NCBI RefSeq assembly: GCF_014655595.1
Contig: NZ_BNBL01000001.1
Span: forward strand, 970,310-1,034,309
Source of the DNA: Streptomyces griseocarneus
GTDB taxonomy: Bacteria; Actinomycetota; Actinomycetes; Streptomycetales; Streptomycetaceae
Direction of reading: 5' to 3'
DNA: 64,000 nucleotides
Below the pieces are notes generated by a model, which was given only the letters and a program-made list of their open reading frames with translations, was not told the DNA's origin and did not search any database. The translations under genes and the position numbers were made by a program. Positions 25,558 to 33,641 of this stretch are shown here, one piece after another (the stretch's first letter is position 1; each line of letters starts with the position of its first letter).

Positions 25558-26796
25558 CTAGTTGCCTACGCGGCGGCGGATGTCCTGGAACGCCGTGTAG
25601 TTGGCGATGACCTCGATCTTGCCGGGCGGGGCCATCTGCACGGCCTCGTCGACGGTCTCGCAGACCCGGAAGTCCACGCCCGCGACCTCGAGGCGGACCG
25701 CGAGGTCCAGCTTGCGGTCGCCGATGACCATGATCGGGTGTCCGGCGAGGCGGGTGTAGTCCACGTCCCACAGCCAGGAGGTGTCGGTGCCGTCCGCGCC
25801 GCGGGCGTTCACCGACAGGATCACCGGCGCCGGCGGCCCGTCGATCAGCGAGAACGTCTCCAGCCAGCCGGCCGGGTTCTTCGCCAGCAGCAGCCGCACC
25901 TCACGGCCGAGGAAGTTCACCACGTCGTACCGGCCGGCCACGGCCTGCACCTGGTACATCCGCTCCAGCGCCACCTGCGGCGGCACGCCGAAGGTCGCGG
26001 CCACGGCGGCCGAGGTGGTGGCGTTGGCCTTGTTGGCCCGGCCCGGCAGCTGCAGGTGGATGGGCCACGCGGAGCCGTGCGGGTCGAGGACGTAGTCGCC
26101 CGACAGCGCCCAGCTCGGGGTGGGCCGCCTGAAGCCGCACTCGCCGCAGAACCAGTCGTCGCCCGGGCGCTGCATCACACCACCACAGGAGGGGCACGAC
26201 CAGGCGTCGTCCTTCCACTCCTGGCCGGCCGCGACCCACACCACGTTCTGCGAGGACGAGGCCGCCCACACGATCAGCGGGTCGTCCGCGTTGGCGATCA
26301 CCACGGCCTTGGTGCCGGCCAGGCCCTCGCGCCACTTCTCGGCCAGCATGCGGGTCTCCGCGGCGCGGTCCAGCTGGTCGCGCGAGAGGTTCAGCAGCGC
26401 TATGGCCTTGGGCGAGGTGTCGCGCGCGACGCCCGCCAGGTACTTCTCGTCCACCTCGATCACGCCGTAGCGCGCGTCCGAGCCGCCCGCCAGGGCGGAG
26501 GTGATGCCCGCGGGCATGTTCGCGCCCAGCGCGTTCGACACCACCGGACCGCTGGCCCGCAGGGCCTCGGCGATCAGTCGCGTCGTGGTCGTCTTGCCGT
26601 TGGTGGCCGACACCAGGATCACGTCCAGGTGGGTTGCCAGCCGGGCCAGCAGGTCGGGGTCGAGCTTGAGCGCGACCTTGCCGCCGATCACCGACCCGCT
26701 GCCACGGCCCGCGGCGCGCGACACTGCCGCGGCCGCCTTGCCCGCCGTCACGGCCAGCTTGGCCCGCGGCGACAGCGGCCCCGAGTTGCCTGCCAT
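25558..26796 (-). CDS. murT: MurT-type Mur ligase (lipid II isoglutaminyl synthase subunit)
   Basis: The 412-residue synthetase partner of GatD. The central Mur ligase ATP site is VSATNGKTTTTRLIAEALR near residues 55-73. GVIEVDEKYLAGVA near 115 and LNLSRDQLDRAAE near 138 follow. A zinc-ribbon insert with two Cys pairs (CPSCGG and CGECG, near 205-230) is typical of MurT. The DUF1727 C-terminal domain fills the rest (WLWDVDYTRL, VIGDRKLDLAVRLEVAGVDF). ATG 26796 lies behind GGAGG. Divergent from the peptide deformylase gene. Confidence 0.93.
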   Translation of the reverse strand: MAGNSGPLSPRAKLAVTAGKAAAAVSRAAGRGSGSVIGGKVALKLDPDLLARLATHLDVILVSATNGKTTTTRLIAEALRASGPVVSNALGANMPAGITSALAGGSDARYGVIEVDEKYLAGVARDTSPKAIALLNLSRDQLDRAAETRMLAEKWREGLAGTKAVVIANADDPLIVWAASSSQNVVWVAAGQEWKDDAWSCPSCGGVMQRPGDDWFCGECGFRRPTPSWALSGDYVLDPHGSAWPIHLQLPGRANKANATTSAAVAATFGVPPQVALERMYQVQAVAGRYDVVNFLGREVRLLLAKNPAGWLETFSLIDGPPAPVILSVNARGADGTDTSWLWDVDYTRLAGHPIMVIGDRKLDLAVRLEVAGVDFRVCETVDEAVQMAPPGKIEVIANYTAFQDIRRRVGN

Positions 26797-26963
26797 CGTC
26801 CTAGATCCTCCATTGCTTCCGGCGCCGCGCCTGTTTACCTGGTCAGCCGGTGGAACGCCCCCTCCGTGCCGAATCGCCGCCAGGAGGCTTCGGTCGGGGA
26901 TCAGCCTATCGAGATCCGGCCGTGGGCCCGAACCCACCATCAGCTGAACGTACCCTTGGGCCC

Positions 26964-27509
26964 ATGCGAAGAGGCACGATTCCCGGCAGTTCAGGACACG
27001 TGCGGCCCATGCGGCTGCTCGGCGACCGGGGTCTTTCCGCACCCTGCGAAGAGGTCACGGAGTTCGACGGGGCCCTGGCCGGGCTCGTCGAGGACCTGTT
27101 CGCGACCATGTACGCGCACGGCGGGGTGGGGCTCGCCGCCAACCAGATCGGCGTGCCGCTGAGGGTCTTCGTGTACGACTGCCCCGACGACGAGGACCGG
27201 CGCCATCTGGGACACCTGGTCAATCCGCGGCTGGTGGCCGCCGAGGGAATCACCGTCCGCGGACCCGAGGGGTGCCTGTCCGTGCCCGGCATCGAGGCGG
27301 GCACGCCCCGCTTCGACGAGGCCGTCGTCGAGGGCTTCACGATGGACGGCGCCGCCGTGCGGGTCAGCGGCACCGGGTTCTTCGCGCGGTGCCTGCAGCA
27401 CGAGTGCGACCACCTCGAGGGCGGCCTGTACCTCGATCACCTGACGGGGCTGCGGCGCCGGCGGGCGCTGCGTGCGGCGCGGCGGGCGCCGTGGGCGGTC
27501 GCCGGGTAG
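26964..27509 (+). CDS. def: Peptide deformylase
   Basis: A 181-residue metalloenzyme that removes the formyl group from new proteins. All three family motifs are present: GGVGLAANQIG near residues 53-63, EGCLSVPG near 102-109 (metal Cys) and HECDHLEG near 146-153 (two metal His and catalytic Glu). The basic tail (LRRRRALRAARRAPW) is common in actinobacterial type. The start at 26964 (MRRGTIPGSSGHVRPMRLLG) is a best guess; Met16 is closer to the conserved part. Divergent from murT and convergent with the TetR gene. Confidence 0.93.
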   Translation: MRRGTIPGSSGHVRPMRLLGDRGLSAPCEEVTEFDGALAGLVEDLFATMYAHGGVGLAANQIGVPLRVFVYDCPDDEDRRHLGHLVNPRLVAAEGITVRGPEGCLSVPGIEAGTPRFDEAVVEGFTMDGAAVRVSGTGFFARCLQHECDHLEGGLYLDHLTGLRRRRALRAARRAPWAVAG

Positions 27510-27551
27510 CCGGAAGCCGAAGGCCCCCGGCGCCGCACGCCCCCGCGTACC

Positions 27552-28196
27552 TCAGAACCCCGGTCCGCCCGGCAGGTCGCCCGAGGTCGCCAGCCGTCCC
27601 CACAGCAGGTCGGCCAGGTGGCGGACCAGCAGACCGCGCTCGAACGGACGCTCGCGCAGCCACCAGTCGCCGGCCGCGTGCATCATGCCGACGATGCCGT
27701 GGCCCCAGGCGCGGGCCAGCTCCTCCCCGTCCGGGCCCAGGTCGACCCGCTCGGCTATGACCTGGGCCAGCTCCTCGCCCATGCGCCGCAGCAGGGGCGC
27801 GGAGTGCCGGCCCACGTCGAAGCCGTGCTCGGCGGGCGCGCCCTCGTCGGCGGGGTGCATCAGGAAGCGGTAGACCTGCGGGCGCGCCTCTATCGCCGCG
27901 AGGTAGGCGTCCAGGGTCGTCTCGACCCGCCGGCGCCGTTCCGCGGGGGCGTCCAGCGCCGCGCGCAGGCCGGCCAGCAGCGCGTCGGTGTGCCGGGCGG
28001 CCAGCGCCCGGTAGAGGCCGCCCTTGTCGCCGAAGTGGCGGTAGAGGATCGGCTTGGTGATCCCCGCCTCGGCGGCGATCGCGTTCATCGACGCTCCCGG
28101 CCCGTCCCGCAGCACCACTCGGTCCGCGGCCTCCAGCAGCTCCCTGCGCCGCTGTTCCGCCGCCCGCTGCTGCTCGTCCCGCTGACTGGTCTCCAT
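27552..28196 (-). CDS. TetR-family repressor
   Basis: A 214-residue one-component regulator. The DNA-binding helix-turn-helix is near residues 15-62 (LLEAADRVVLRDGPGASMNAIAAEAGITKPILYRHFGDKGGLYRA is the stretch; key part GITKPILYRHF). The C-terminal ligand domain is helical, with WWLRERPFERGLLVRHLADL near the end. The ATG at 28196 is preferred to one 14 codons earlier. It is divergent from an acyl-CoA dehydrogenase gene, and the intergenic region has two inverted repeats that fit a TetR operator, so it most likely represses that gene and perhaps itself, releasing on an acyl-CoA-like ligand (inference). Confidence 0.9.
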   Translation of the reverse strand: METSQRDEQQRAAEQRRRELLEAADRVVLRDGPGASMNAIAAEAGITKPILYRHFGDKGGLYRALAARHTDALLAGLRAALDAPAERRRRVETTLDAYLAAIEARPQVYRFLMHPADEGAPAEHGFDVGRHSAPLLRRMGEELAQVIAERVDLGPDGEELARAWGHGIVGMMHAAGDWWLRERPFERGLLVRHLADLLWGRLATSGDLPGGPGF

Positions 28197-28280
28197 CAGA
28201 CGTGCCTCCCCGCCCAGTGATTCAAAATGCCTGCGCAAAGTAACACTCGCTCCACGGAGCGGATTCGCAGGCCGGGGGAG

Positions 28281-28326
28281 TTGACTTTACTACTGACGAG
28301 TAACAGACTCATGTTACCGCAGGTAA
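28281..28326 (+). promoter_or_regulatory. Promoter and TetR-type operators of the acyl-CoA dehydrogenase gene
   Basis: TTGACT (28281-28286) and CAGACT (28304-28309), 17 bases apart, make a good -35/-10 pair. The spacer between them is exactly the inverted repeat TTACTACTGACGAGTAA (28287-28303; arms TTACT/AGTAA). A second repeat, TTACC-GCA-GGTAA (28314-28326), lies just past the expected transcription start. Binding of the divergent TetR protein at either would block RNA polymerase. TTACT..AGTAA arms are usual in fatty-acid-related TetR operators of actinobacteria. Confidence 0.65.
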
Positions 28327-28346
28327 TGAGCGCCGGGAGGGGCCCC

Positions 28347-29573
28347 ATGGGGGAGTTCGCGCTGGAGTTGAACGACGACCAGAAAACCGTGCGCGACTGG
28401 ATCCACGGATTCGCCGCCGACGTCATGCGCCCCGCCGCCGCCGAGTGGGACGAACGCGAGGAATTCCCCTGGCCCGTGGTGCGCGAGGCCGCCCGGATCG
28501 GGCTGTACTCCCTGGACTTCTACGCCCAGCAGTTCCTCGACCCCACGGGACTGGGCGTTCCCCTCACCCTGGAGGAGCTCTTCTGGGGCGACGCGGGACT
28601 GGGGCTGGCGATCGCCGGCACCGGCCTCGCCGCGATCAGCGTCTTCACCAACGGCACCGACGAGCAGATCGGCACCTGGGTGCCCCAGATGTACGGTGAC
28701 GCGAACGACGTGAAGATCGCGGCCTTCTGCTCCTCCGAGCCCGACGCCGGCTCCGACGTCGCCGCGATGCGCACCCGTGCCGTGTACGACGGGGCGAAGG
28801 ACGAATGGGTGCTGAACGGCGTCAAGACCTGGGCGACCAACGGGGGGATCGCCGACGTCCACGTCGTCGTCGCCGTGGTCGACCCCGCCCTCGGTGCCCG
28901 CGGCCACGCCTCCTTCGTCGTCCCGCCCGGCACCCCCGGGCTCGCGCAGGGCCAGAAGTTCAAGAAGCACGGCATCCGCGCCTCCCACACCGCGGAGGTG
29001 GTCCTGCGGGACGTCCGCGTCCCCGGCCACTGCCTGCTCGGCGGCAAGGAGAAGCTCGACGAGCGCCTGGCCCGCGCCCGGGAACGGGCCGCCGGCGGCG
29101 GCGAACGGGGCGGCAACGCCGCCATGGCCACCTTCGAGGCGTCCCGCCCCGCGGTGGGCGCCCAGGCCGTCGGCATCGCCCGCGCCGCGTACGAGGTCGC
29201 CCTGGACTACGCCAGGACCCGGGTGCAGTTCGGCCGTCCGATCATCGACAACCAGGGCGTCGCCTTCCAGCTCGCCGACATGCGCACCCGCATCGACGCC
29301 GCCCGCCTGCTGGTCTGGCGGGCCTCCTGGATGGCGAGCGCGGGCAGGCCCTTCACGGCGGCCGAGGGGTCGATGTCCAAGCTCTTCGCGGGCGAGACGG
29401 CCAAGAAGGTCACCGCCCAGGCCATGCAGATCCTCGGTGGCAACGGCTACACCCGCGAGTACCCGGTGGAGCGGATGCACCGGGACGCGGCCATTTACAC
29501 GATCTTCGAGGGCACGAGCGAGATCCAGCGGCTGGTCATCGCCCGGACGCTGTCGGGGATGCCGATCCGGTAG
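28347..29573 (+). CDS. Acyl-CoA dehydrogenase
   Basis: A 408-residue FAD enzyme of beta-oxidation or related acyl-CoA catabolism. Seen are [19 protein letters not shown] near 128-146 (FAD/substrate signature), [10 protein letters not shown] near 163, [21 protein letters not shown] near 295-315 and a C-terminal [35 protein letters not shown] region from 355, with the catalytic Glu expected in [14 protein letters not shown] 28347 follows GGGAGG; an open frame upstream crosses the promoter and is not coding. A divergent TetR gene probably controls it. Chain-length preference cannot be read. Confidence 0.93.
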   Translation: MGEFALELNDDQKTVRDWIHGFAADVMRPAAAEWDEREEFPWPVVREAARIGLYSLDFYAQQFLDPTGLGVPLTLEELFWGDAGLGLAIAGTGLAAISVFTNGTDEQIGTWVPQMYGDANDVKIAAFCSSEPDAGSDVAAMRTRAVYDGAKDEWVLNGVKTWATNGGIADVHVVVAVVDPALGARGHASFVVPPGTPGLAQGQKFKKHGIRASHTAEVVLRDVRVPGHCLLGGKEKLDERLARARERAAGGGERGGNAAMATFEASRPAVGAQAVGIARAAYEVALDYARTRVQFGRPIIDNQGVAFQLADMRTRIDAARLLVWRASWMASAGRPFTAAEGSMSKLFAGETAKKVTAQAMQILGGNGYTREYPVERMHRDAAIYTIFEGTSEIQRLVIARTLSGMPIR

Positions 29574-29595
29574 GGGCCGGGGGCGGCACCCGTCC

Positions 29596-29802
29596 TCAGG
29601 GCCACCAGACCCCGGGGCCGCCCCCGAGCCACTCGATCACGTGCGGGTCGTCGAGCCGGAGATCCTCCGTGTCCACCCCGGCCCGGCGCAGGAACTCGAG
29701 GACGTCGACGACTCCGTAGGCCCTGCCGAGCGTCTCCGCCCCGTCCGTCACCCACCGGCCGCCGGACGGCGACGGCGGGTGGACCACTATCCGCGCAGAC
29801 AT
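29596..29802 (-). CDS. Small conserved-looking protein of unknown function
   Basis: A possible 68-residue protein: MSARIVVHPPSPSGGRWVTD at the start, then ETLGRAYGVVDVLEFLRRAG, an acidic LRLDDP stretch and a Trp-rich end (GGGPGVWWP). The order looks like a real fold, not a random frame. GGAGG lies immediately before the ATG, which is closer than usual; translation might instead start at an internal GTG. Not recognised; it ends 22 bases from the acyl-CoA dehydrogenase stop (convergent). Confidence 0.6.
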   Translation of the reverse strand: MSARIVVHPPSPSGGRWVTDGAETLGRAYGVVDVLEFLRRAGVDTEDLRLDDPHVIEWLGGGPGVWWP

Positions 29803-30051
29803 ACCTCCAGCCTGCGCCCGGACGGGTGCGGACGCATCCGTGGCCCCGGGCGCCGGGTTTCCCGTGGGGCGCTTCCGGTGGGGTGTTTCCGGTAGTTCCT
29901 GATTCGTCCCGCTGTGGGGGTGGGGGCTGCCACGGTTTGATCACTCGACTGTCACAGGAGCCCCACAGGACGCTCTCCGGGCCGGTCCGGCCGGGCTGGG
30001 CGGGTAAGAATGTGCACGTCAAACAAGCACCACCACGGGGGAACCATCATC

Positions 30052-30648
30052 ATGCGTCGTCAGCTCAGCACCGCCGCGATCGTCATCGCGATCGCGGCCA
30101 CCGCCACCGCCTGCAACAGCGACGGTGTCGACGCCAAGCCGGACAACAACGCGAGCGCGGCACCCAGCCAGGCGCCCAAGGACCCGGCGCCCGCCCCGGA
30201 CAAGGGCGGCGACAAGGGCGACAAGGGCGGCGACCTCGCCGTCGGCGGCACCGCCAAGCTCAAGGCCAAGAACGGCGCCCAGATCTCGGTCACGCTCAAG
30301 AACTGGACCGACCCGGCCAAGAGCAACAACAAGTACATGCAGCCGAAGGCGGGCAAGCGCTGGGTCGCCGCCCAGTTCGAGATCGTCAACACCGGCCAGG
30401 CCCTGTACGACGACAGCCCGGCCAACGGCGTGAAGGTCATCGACGACCAGGGGCAGAACTTCACCCACTCCATCGGCGAGACCACCGCCGGCCCCAACAT
30501 GCCGGCCTCCGTCAAGCTCAAGGCGGGCGAGAAGGCCCTCGGTTACGTCGTCGTCTCCGTGCCCGAGAACGGCAAGCCCAAGTCCGTGACGTTCACGCCG
30601 GATTCCGGGTACGCCCAGGAGACCGGCCAGTGGACCGTGGCCAAGTGA
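30052..30648 (+). CDS. DUF4352-domain lipoprotein
   Basis: A 198-residue exported lipoprotein. The signal part is MRRQLSTAAIVIAIAATATA followed by Cys in the lipobox (TATAC, near residue 22). A low-complexity linker rich in Pro, Ala, Lys and Asp follows (about 25-63, with KGGDKGDKGG), then a beta-rich domain (65-198) matching DUF4352, with KRWVAAQFEIVNTGQALYDD and a C-terminal PDSGYAQETGQWTVAK. DUF4352 domains are immunoglobulin-like and are found on many Gram-positive surface lipoproteins; the function is not known. ATG 30052 is behind ACGGGGGAA. A hairpin at 30657-30687 follows. Confidence 0.88.
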   Translation: MRRQLSTAAIVIAIAATATACNSDGVDAKPDNNASAAPSQAPKDPAPAPDKGGDKGDKGGDLAVGGTAKLKAKNGAQISVTLKNWTDPAKSNNKYMQPKAGKRWVAAQFEIVNTGQALYDDSPANGVKVIDDQGQNFTHSIGETTAGPNMPASVKLKAGEKALGYVVVSVPENGKPKSVTFTPDSGYAQETGQWTVAK

Positions 30649-30656
30649 CGCGGGGT

Positions 30657-30687
30657 CGCCGCCCGCGACGATAAATGGCGGGCGGCG
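30657..30687 (+). terminator. Hairpin after the DUF4352 lipoprotein gene
   Basis: CGCCGCCCGC (30657-30666) and GCGGGCGGCG (30678-30687) form a perfect 10-bp stem around an 11-base A/T-containing loop, 9 bases past the stop codon. Confidence 0.8.
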
Positions 30688-30693
30688 GCCATG

Positions 30694-30714
30694 GCCTCAC
30701 CCCTAAGGTGAGGC
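30694..30714. promoter_or_regulatory. Perfect inverted repeat upstream of the TROVE gene
   Basis: GCCTCACC-CCTAA-GGTGAGGC is a perfect 8-bp repeat around a 5-base spacer, 104 bases before the TROVE start and only 7 bases after the preceding terminator. Being distinct from that terminator, it may be an operator or a second hairpin in the TROVE leader. It is the only extra structure found between these genes. Confidence 0.45.
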
Positions 30715-30817
30715 GACAACCCAGCGAACCACCTCCCGGTGCGCAGGGTCCGGCTCCTTCTTGTGGTGAAAGCGCCGGCCCCGACCTGATCTCGGGAGGC
30801 CTGCCGACGGAATTCCC

Positions 30818-32464
30818 ATGGCCCGTTTCAACGCCCGCAGCGGCAAGGCGGCTCCCGCCTCGCCCGTCACCTCCACCGGGGAGCGCCCGCCCAATCACGA
30901 GGGCGCCACCGGATACGCCCGCGACGCCCGGAGCGAGCTCTTCCTGCTCGCCGTCGGCAATCTCGTCGGCACGGACACCTTCTACGAGAAGGCCGGGGAC
31001 CGGGACGAGCGCTATTCCCGCCTGGTGAGGGAACTGGCCGTCGAGGACCCCGAGTGGACGCTGGCGTTCCTGCGCTGGCTGCGCGGTGCGGCGAACATGC
31101 GCACCGCGGCCCTGGTCGGGGCGGCGGAGTTCGCCGCCGAGCGCGTCCGCCGGCAGCTGCCCGGCCACTCCCGGCAGGCGGTCGACGCGGTGCTGCAACG
31201 GGCCGACGAGCCCGGCGAGATGCTCGGCTACTGGACCTCCGTGCACGGCCGCACCGTGCCCAAGCCGGTCAAGCGCGGCATCGCCGACGCGGTGCGCCGG
31301 CTCTACACCGAGCGGTCCCTGCTCAAGTACGACACGGCCGGCAAGGCCTACCGCTTCGGCGACGTGCTCAACCTCACCCACCCCGCGCCCGCCGCAGGCA
31401 AGCCGTGGCAGGGCGAGCTGTTCCGGCACGCCCTCGACCGCCGGATGGGCCGGGACGAGGAGATACCCGAAGGCCTGCCGGTGCTGCGGGCGCGGGCCGC
31501 GCTGCTGGCGCTCCCGGTCGCCGAGCGCCGGGCGCTGCTGTCGCGGCCGGAGGCCGGGGAGCGGCTGCGGGAGGCGGGCATGACGTGGGAGGCCCTGGCC
31601 GGCTGGCTGCAGGGGCCGATGGACGCGGCCGCGTGGGAGGCCGCCATCCCCTCCATGGGGCTGATGGCGCTCGTCCGCAACCTCCGCAACTTCGACGAGG
31701 CCGGGGTGGGCGACGCGGCCGCCGAGCGCGTGGCCGCGCGCATCGCCGACCCGGAGGAGGTCGCCCGCTCCCGGATGTTCCCGTTCCGTTTCTGGGCGGC
31801 GTACAAGCACACCCACTCGCTGCGCTGGGGGCACGCGCTGGAGAAGGCGCTGGCCGCCTCGCTGGCCCACGTGCCCGCGCTGCCCGGCCGGACGCTGATC
31901 CTCGTCGACCGCTCGCCGTCGATGTTCCCCGGCTACGGGTTCTCCACCCCGAACACCTCGGACATCACGCTCGCCGAGCAGGCCGCCGTCTTCGGCGCCG
32001 CGCTGGCGCTGCGGGCCGCCGACCCCACGCTGGTGGAGTTCGGCATGCGCAGCAACGCCCTCGAGGTGCCGCGCGGCTCGAGCGTGCTGCGGCTCGTGGA
32101 GCGCTTCGGGCAGATCGACGGCACGGACATCCCGCTGGCGGTGCGGCGGCACTTCGCGGGACACGACCGCATCGTGGTCGTGACGGACGAGCAGACCCGG
32201 GCGGGCTGGCTGCCCTCCAACGCCCATGGCCACGGGGGCATGCCAGAGACGCGCATCGACGACCTGGTGCCCCGCCATGTGCCGGTGTACATGTGGAACA
32301 TGGCGGGCTACCGGGCCGGCGCCGCGCCCTCGGGCGGGGACAACCGCCACGCGTTCGGCGGGCTGACCGACGCGGCCTTCCGCATGATCCCGCTGCTGGA
32401 GGCCGGGCGGACGGCACGCTGGCCCTGGGAGGACGGCCGCCCGGCCGCGCGCCGACTGGGCTGA
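30818..32464 (+). CDS. TROVE/Ro60-like RNA-binding protein
   Basis: A 548-residue homologue of Ro60, the ring-shaped protein that binds Y RNA and misfolded RNA and, in Deinococcus and Salmonella, works with exonucleases in RNA repair and decay. The TROVE part (about residues 25-330) begins NHEGATGYARDARSELFLLAVGN and has DPEWTLAFLRWLRGAANMRTAAL near 75-97. A von Willebrand A-like domain (about 358-535) follows, with the MIDAS motif DRSPSM at Asp364. ATG 30818 follows CGGGAGGCC. No RtcB, rsr-type partner or Y-like RNA is seen next to it. The role in Streptomyces is not established. Confidence 0.93.
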   Translation: MARFNARSGKAAPASPVTSTGERPPNHEGATGYARDARSELFLLAVGNLVGTDTFYEKAGDRDERYSRLVRELAVEDPEWTLAFLRWLRGAANMRTAALVGAAEFAAERVRRQLPGHSRQAVDAVLQRADEPGEMLGYWTSVHGRTVPKPVKRGIADAVRRLYTERSLLKYDTAGKAYRFGDVLNLTHPAPAAGKPWQGELFRHALDRRMGRDEEIPEGLPVLRARAALLALPVAERRALLSRPEAGERLREAGMTWEALAGWLQGPMDAAAWEAAIPSMGLMALVRNLRNFDEAGVGDAAAERVAARIADPEEVARSRMFPFRFWAAYKHTHSLRWGHALEKALAASLAHVPALPGRTLILVDRSPSMFPGYGFSTPNTSDITLAEQAAVFGAALALRAADPTLVEFGMRSNALEVPRGSSVLRLVERFGQIDGTDIPLAVRRHFAGHDRIVVVTDEQTRAGWLPSNAHGHGGMPETRIDDLVPRHVPVYMWNMAGYRAGAAPSGGDNRHAFGGLTDAAFRMIPLLEAGRTARWPWEDGRPAARRLG

Positions 32465-32521
32465 CCGCCCTTCGCGCAACGACGACACGGGCGGCGGCCG
32501 GCACGAACGGCGGCCCATGGC

Positions 32522-33298
32522 TCAGGCGGTGAGGCCCTTGGGGTCGAGCCGCCTGACGTCGTAGCGGCTGTGGAGCTCGCCGCGCACCGCCGCCGCGGCG
32601 TGACCGGCGCCGACGGGCACGTCGACGATCGTCCAGCCGGCGGGCCAGGCGGGGGTGCCGGGGCCGCCGTTGCCGAGGTAGTCGAGGTCGGGGGAGCGGC
32701 CGAGGCCGGTGCCGAGGCCCTTGAGGTAGGCCTCCTTGCGCACCCACAGCCGGGTGAAGACCGCCGGCCGGCGGACCGCGGGCGCGGCCATGATCTCCCG
32801 GCGCTCGGCGGGGTGCAGGGCCGTGGAGACCTCGGTGACGGTGTGCGCGGCCGGGACCTGCTCGGTGTCCACGCCCACGGGGGCGGCGGCGATGCCGACC
32901 AGGACGAGATTGCCGCCGTGCGACAGGGAGAAGTGCGGGGCGCCGGGGGCGGCGACGGCGGGCCTGCCGTGCGGCTCGCCGCAGCCGGGGCAGGCCTCCC
33001 GCGTGAACTCCACGTCCCCGGCCGGTACGTCCAGATAGGCGCCCAGCAGCCTGCGCAGCATCAGGTGGGCGGTCGCGTACTTGGCGCGGTCGAGGGCGTG
33101 GACGAACGCGTCCGCCCGGCGGCGCTCCTCCGCGTTCAGCGGCGAGAGGTCGAGGGCCGCGGAGTTCAGCCACGGGTCGGGGGCGTGCAACAGCCATAGG
33201 TCGAGGGCGCCTTCGGCCGGCCGGTCGAGGCGCTGCGGCCAGGGGACGTCGGCGGCGTGGCCCGGGCGGGTGGCGGAGTGGTCCAGGTGTAGCTGCAC
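32522..33298 (-). CDS. Sfp-type 4'-phosphopantetheinyl transferase
   Basis: A 258-residue enzyme that loads the phosphopantetheine arm onto carrier proteins. The core is near residues 105-200: FSLSHGGNLVLVGIA, VGVDTEQVP (Mg-binding Asp and Glu) and RLWVRKEAYLKGLGTGLG (the WxxKEA motif). An N-terminal extension with CPGCGEPHGRP fits the actinobacterial Sfp group. It stands at the left edge of the polyketide cluster, convergent with the TROVE gene and divergent from the first LAL gene, and probably activates the ACPs of the giant synthase. Homology begins at residue 20, so the start is approximate. Confidence 0.92.
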   Translation of the reverse strand: MQLHLDHSATRPGHAADVPWPQRLDRPAEGALDLWLLHAPDPWLNSAALDLSPLNAEERRRADAFVHALDRAKYATAHLMLRRLLGAYLDVPAGDVEFTREACPGCGEPHGRPAVAAPGAPHFSLSHGGNLVLVGIAAAPVGVDTEQVPAAHTVTEVSTALHPAERREIMAAPAVRRPAVFTRLWVRKEAYLKGLGTGLGRSPDLDYLGNGGPGTPAWPAGWTIVDVPVGAGHAAAAVRGELHSRYDVRRLDPKGLTA

Positions 33299-33641
33299 AG
33301 GTCGCTCCGGTCTTTCGGTGACGAACGCCGCAGCGTACAGGAGTCATATGTCTGTCAGATATCAGCACCGCATGGGACGTTCATTTTTGGGCTCTATATG
33401 CAAAGAAGCGTAAGTACGTTGACATCGACGATCGGGTGGGTACGGACAGTGAGGTGACGGCGACCCCGCGTCCCACTTCGGCCATCACCCGGCCGCATTC
33501 TGGCTCAAACGTGATGGGTCGCCATGAGGTGTACTGTTACCGTCGTTTCCGATCTTGACCGTCCAAGTCGGCACCCGCTGCCGTGCCTTGGCGCGGCGAT
33601 CACCAGAGGTCGAATGCGGACTTCACGAAAGAGGGAACGCC
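33299..33641 (+). promoter_or_regulatory. Divergent control region between phosphopantetheinyl transferase and LAL1
   Basis: No gene is visible. TTGACA (33419-33424) with TACGGA (33441-33446), spacing 16, is a likely promoter for LAL1, giving a leader of nearly 190 bases. The stretch 33340-33420 is clearly less GC-rich than the flanks (e.g. TTCATTTTTGGGCTCTATAT) and probably holds the promoter of the transferase gene on the other strand. Confidence 0.5.

Noticed and set aside
33555-33641. TTG at 33555 as the LAL1 start.
   Set aside because: No ribosome-binding site in front, and the added 29 residues are not LAL-like; TTG 33642 has GAGGGA in good position.
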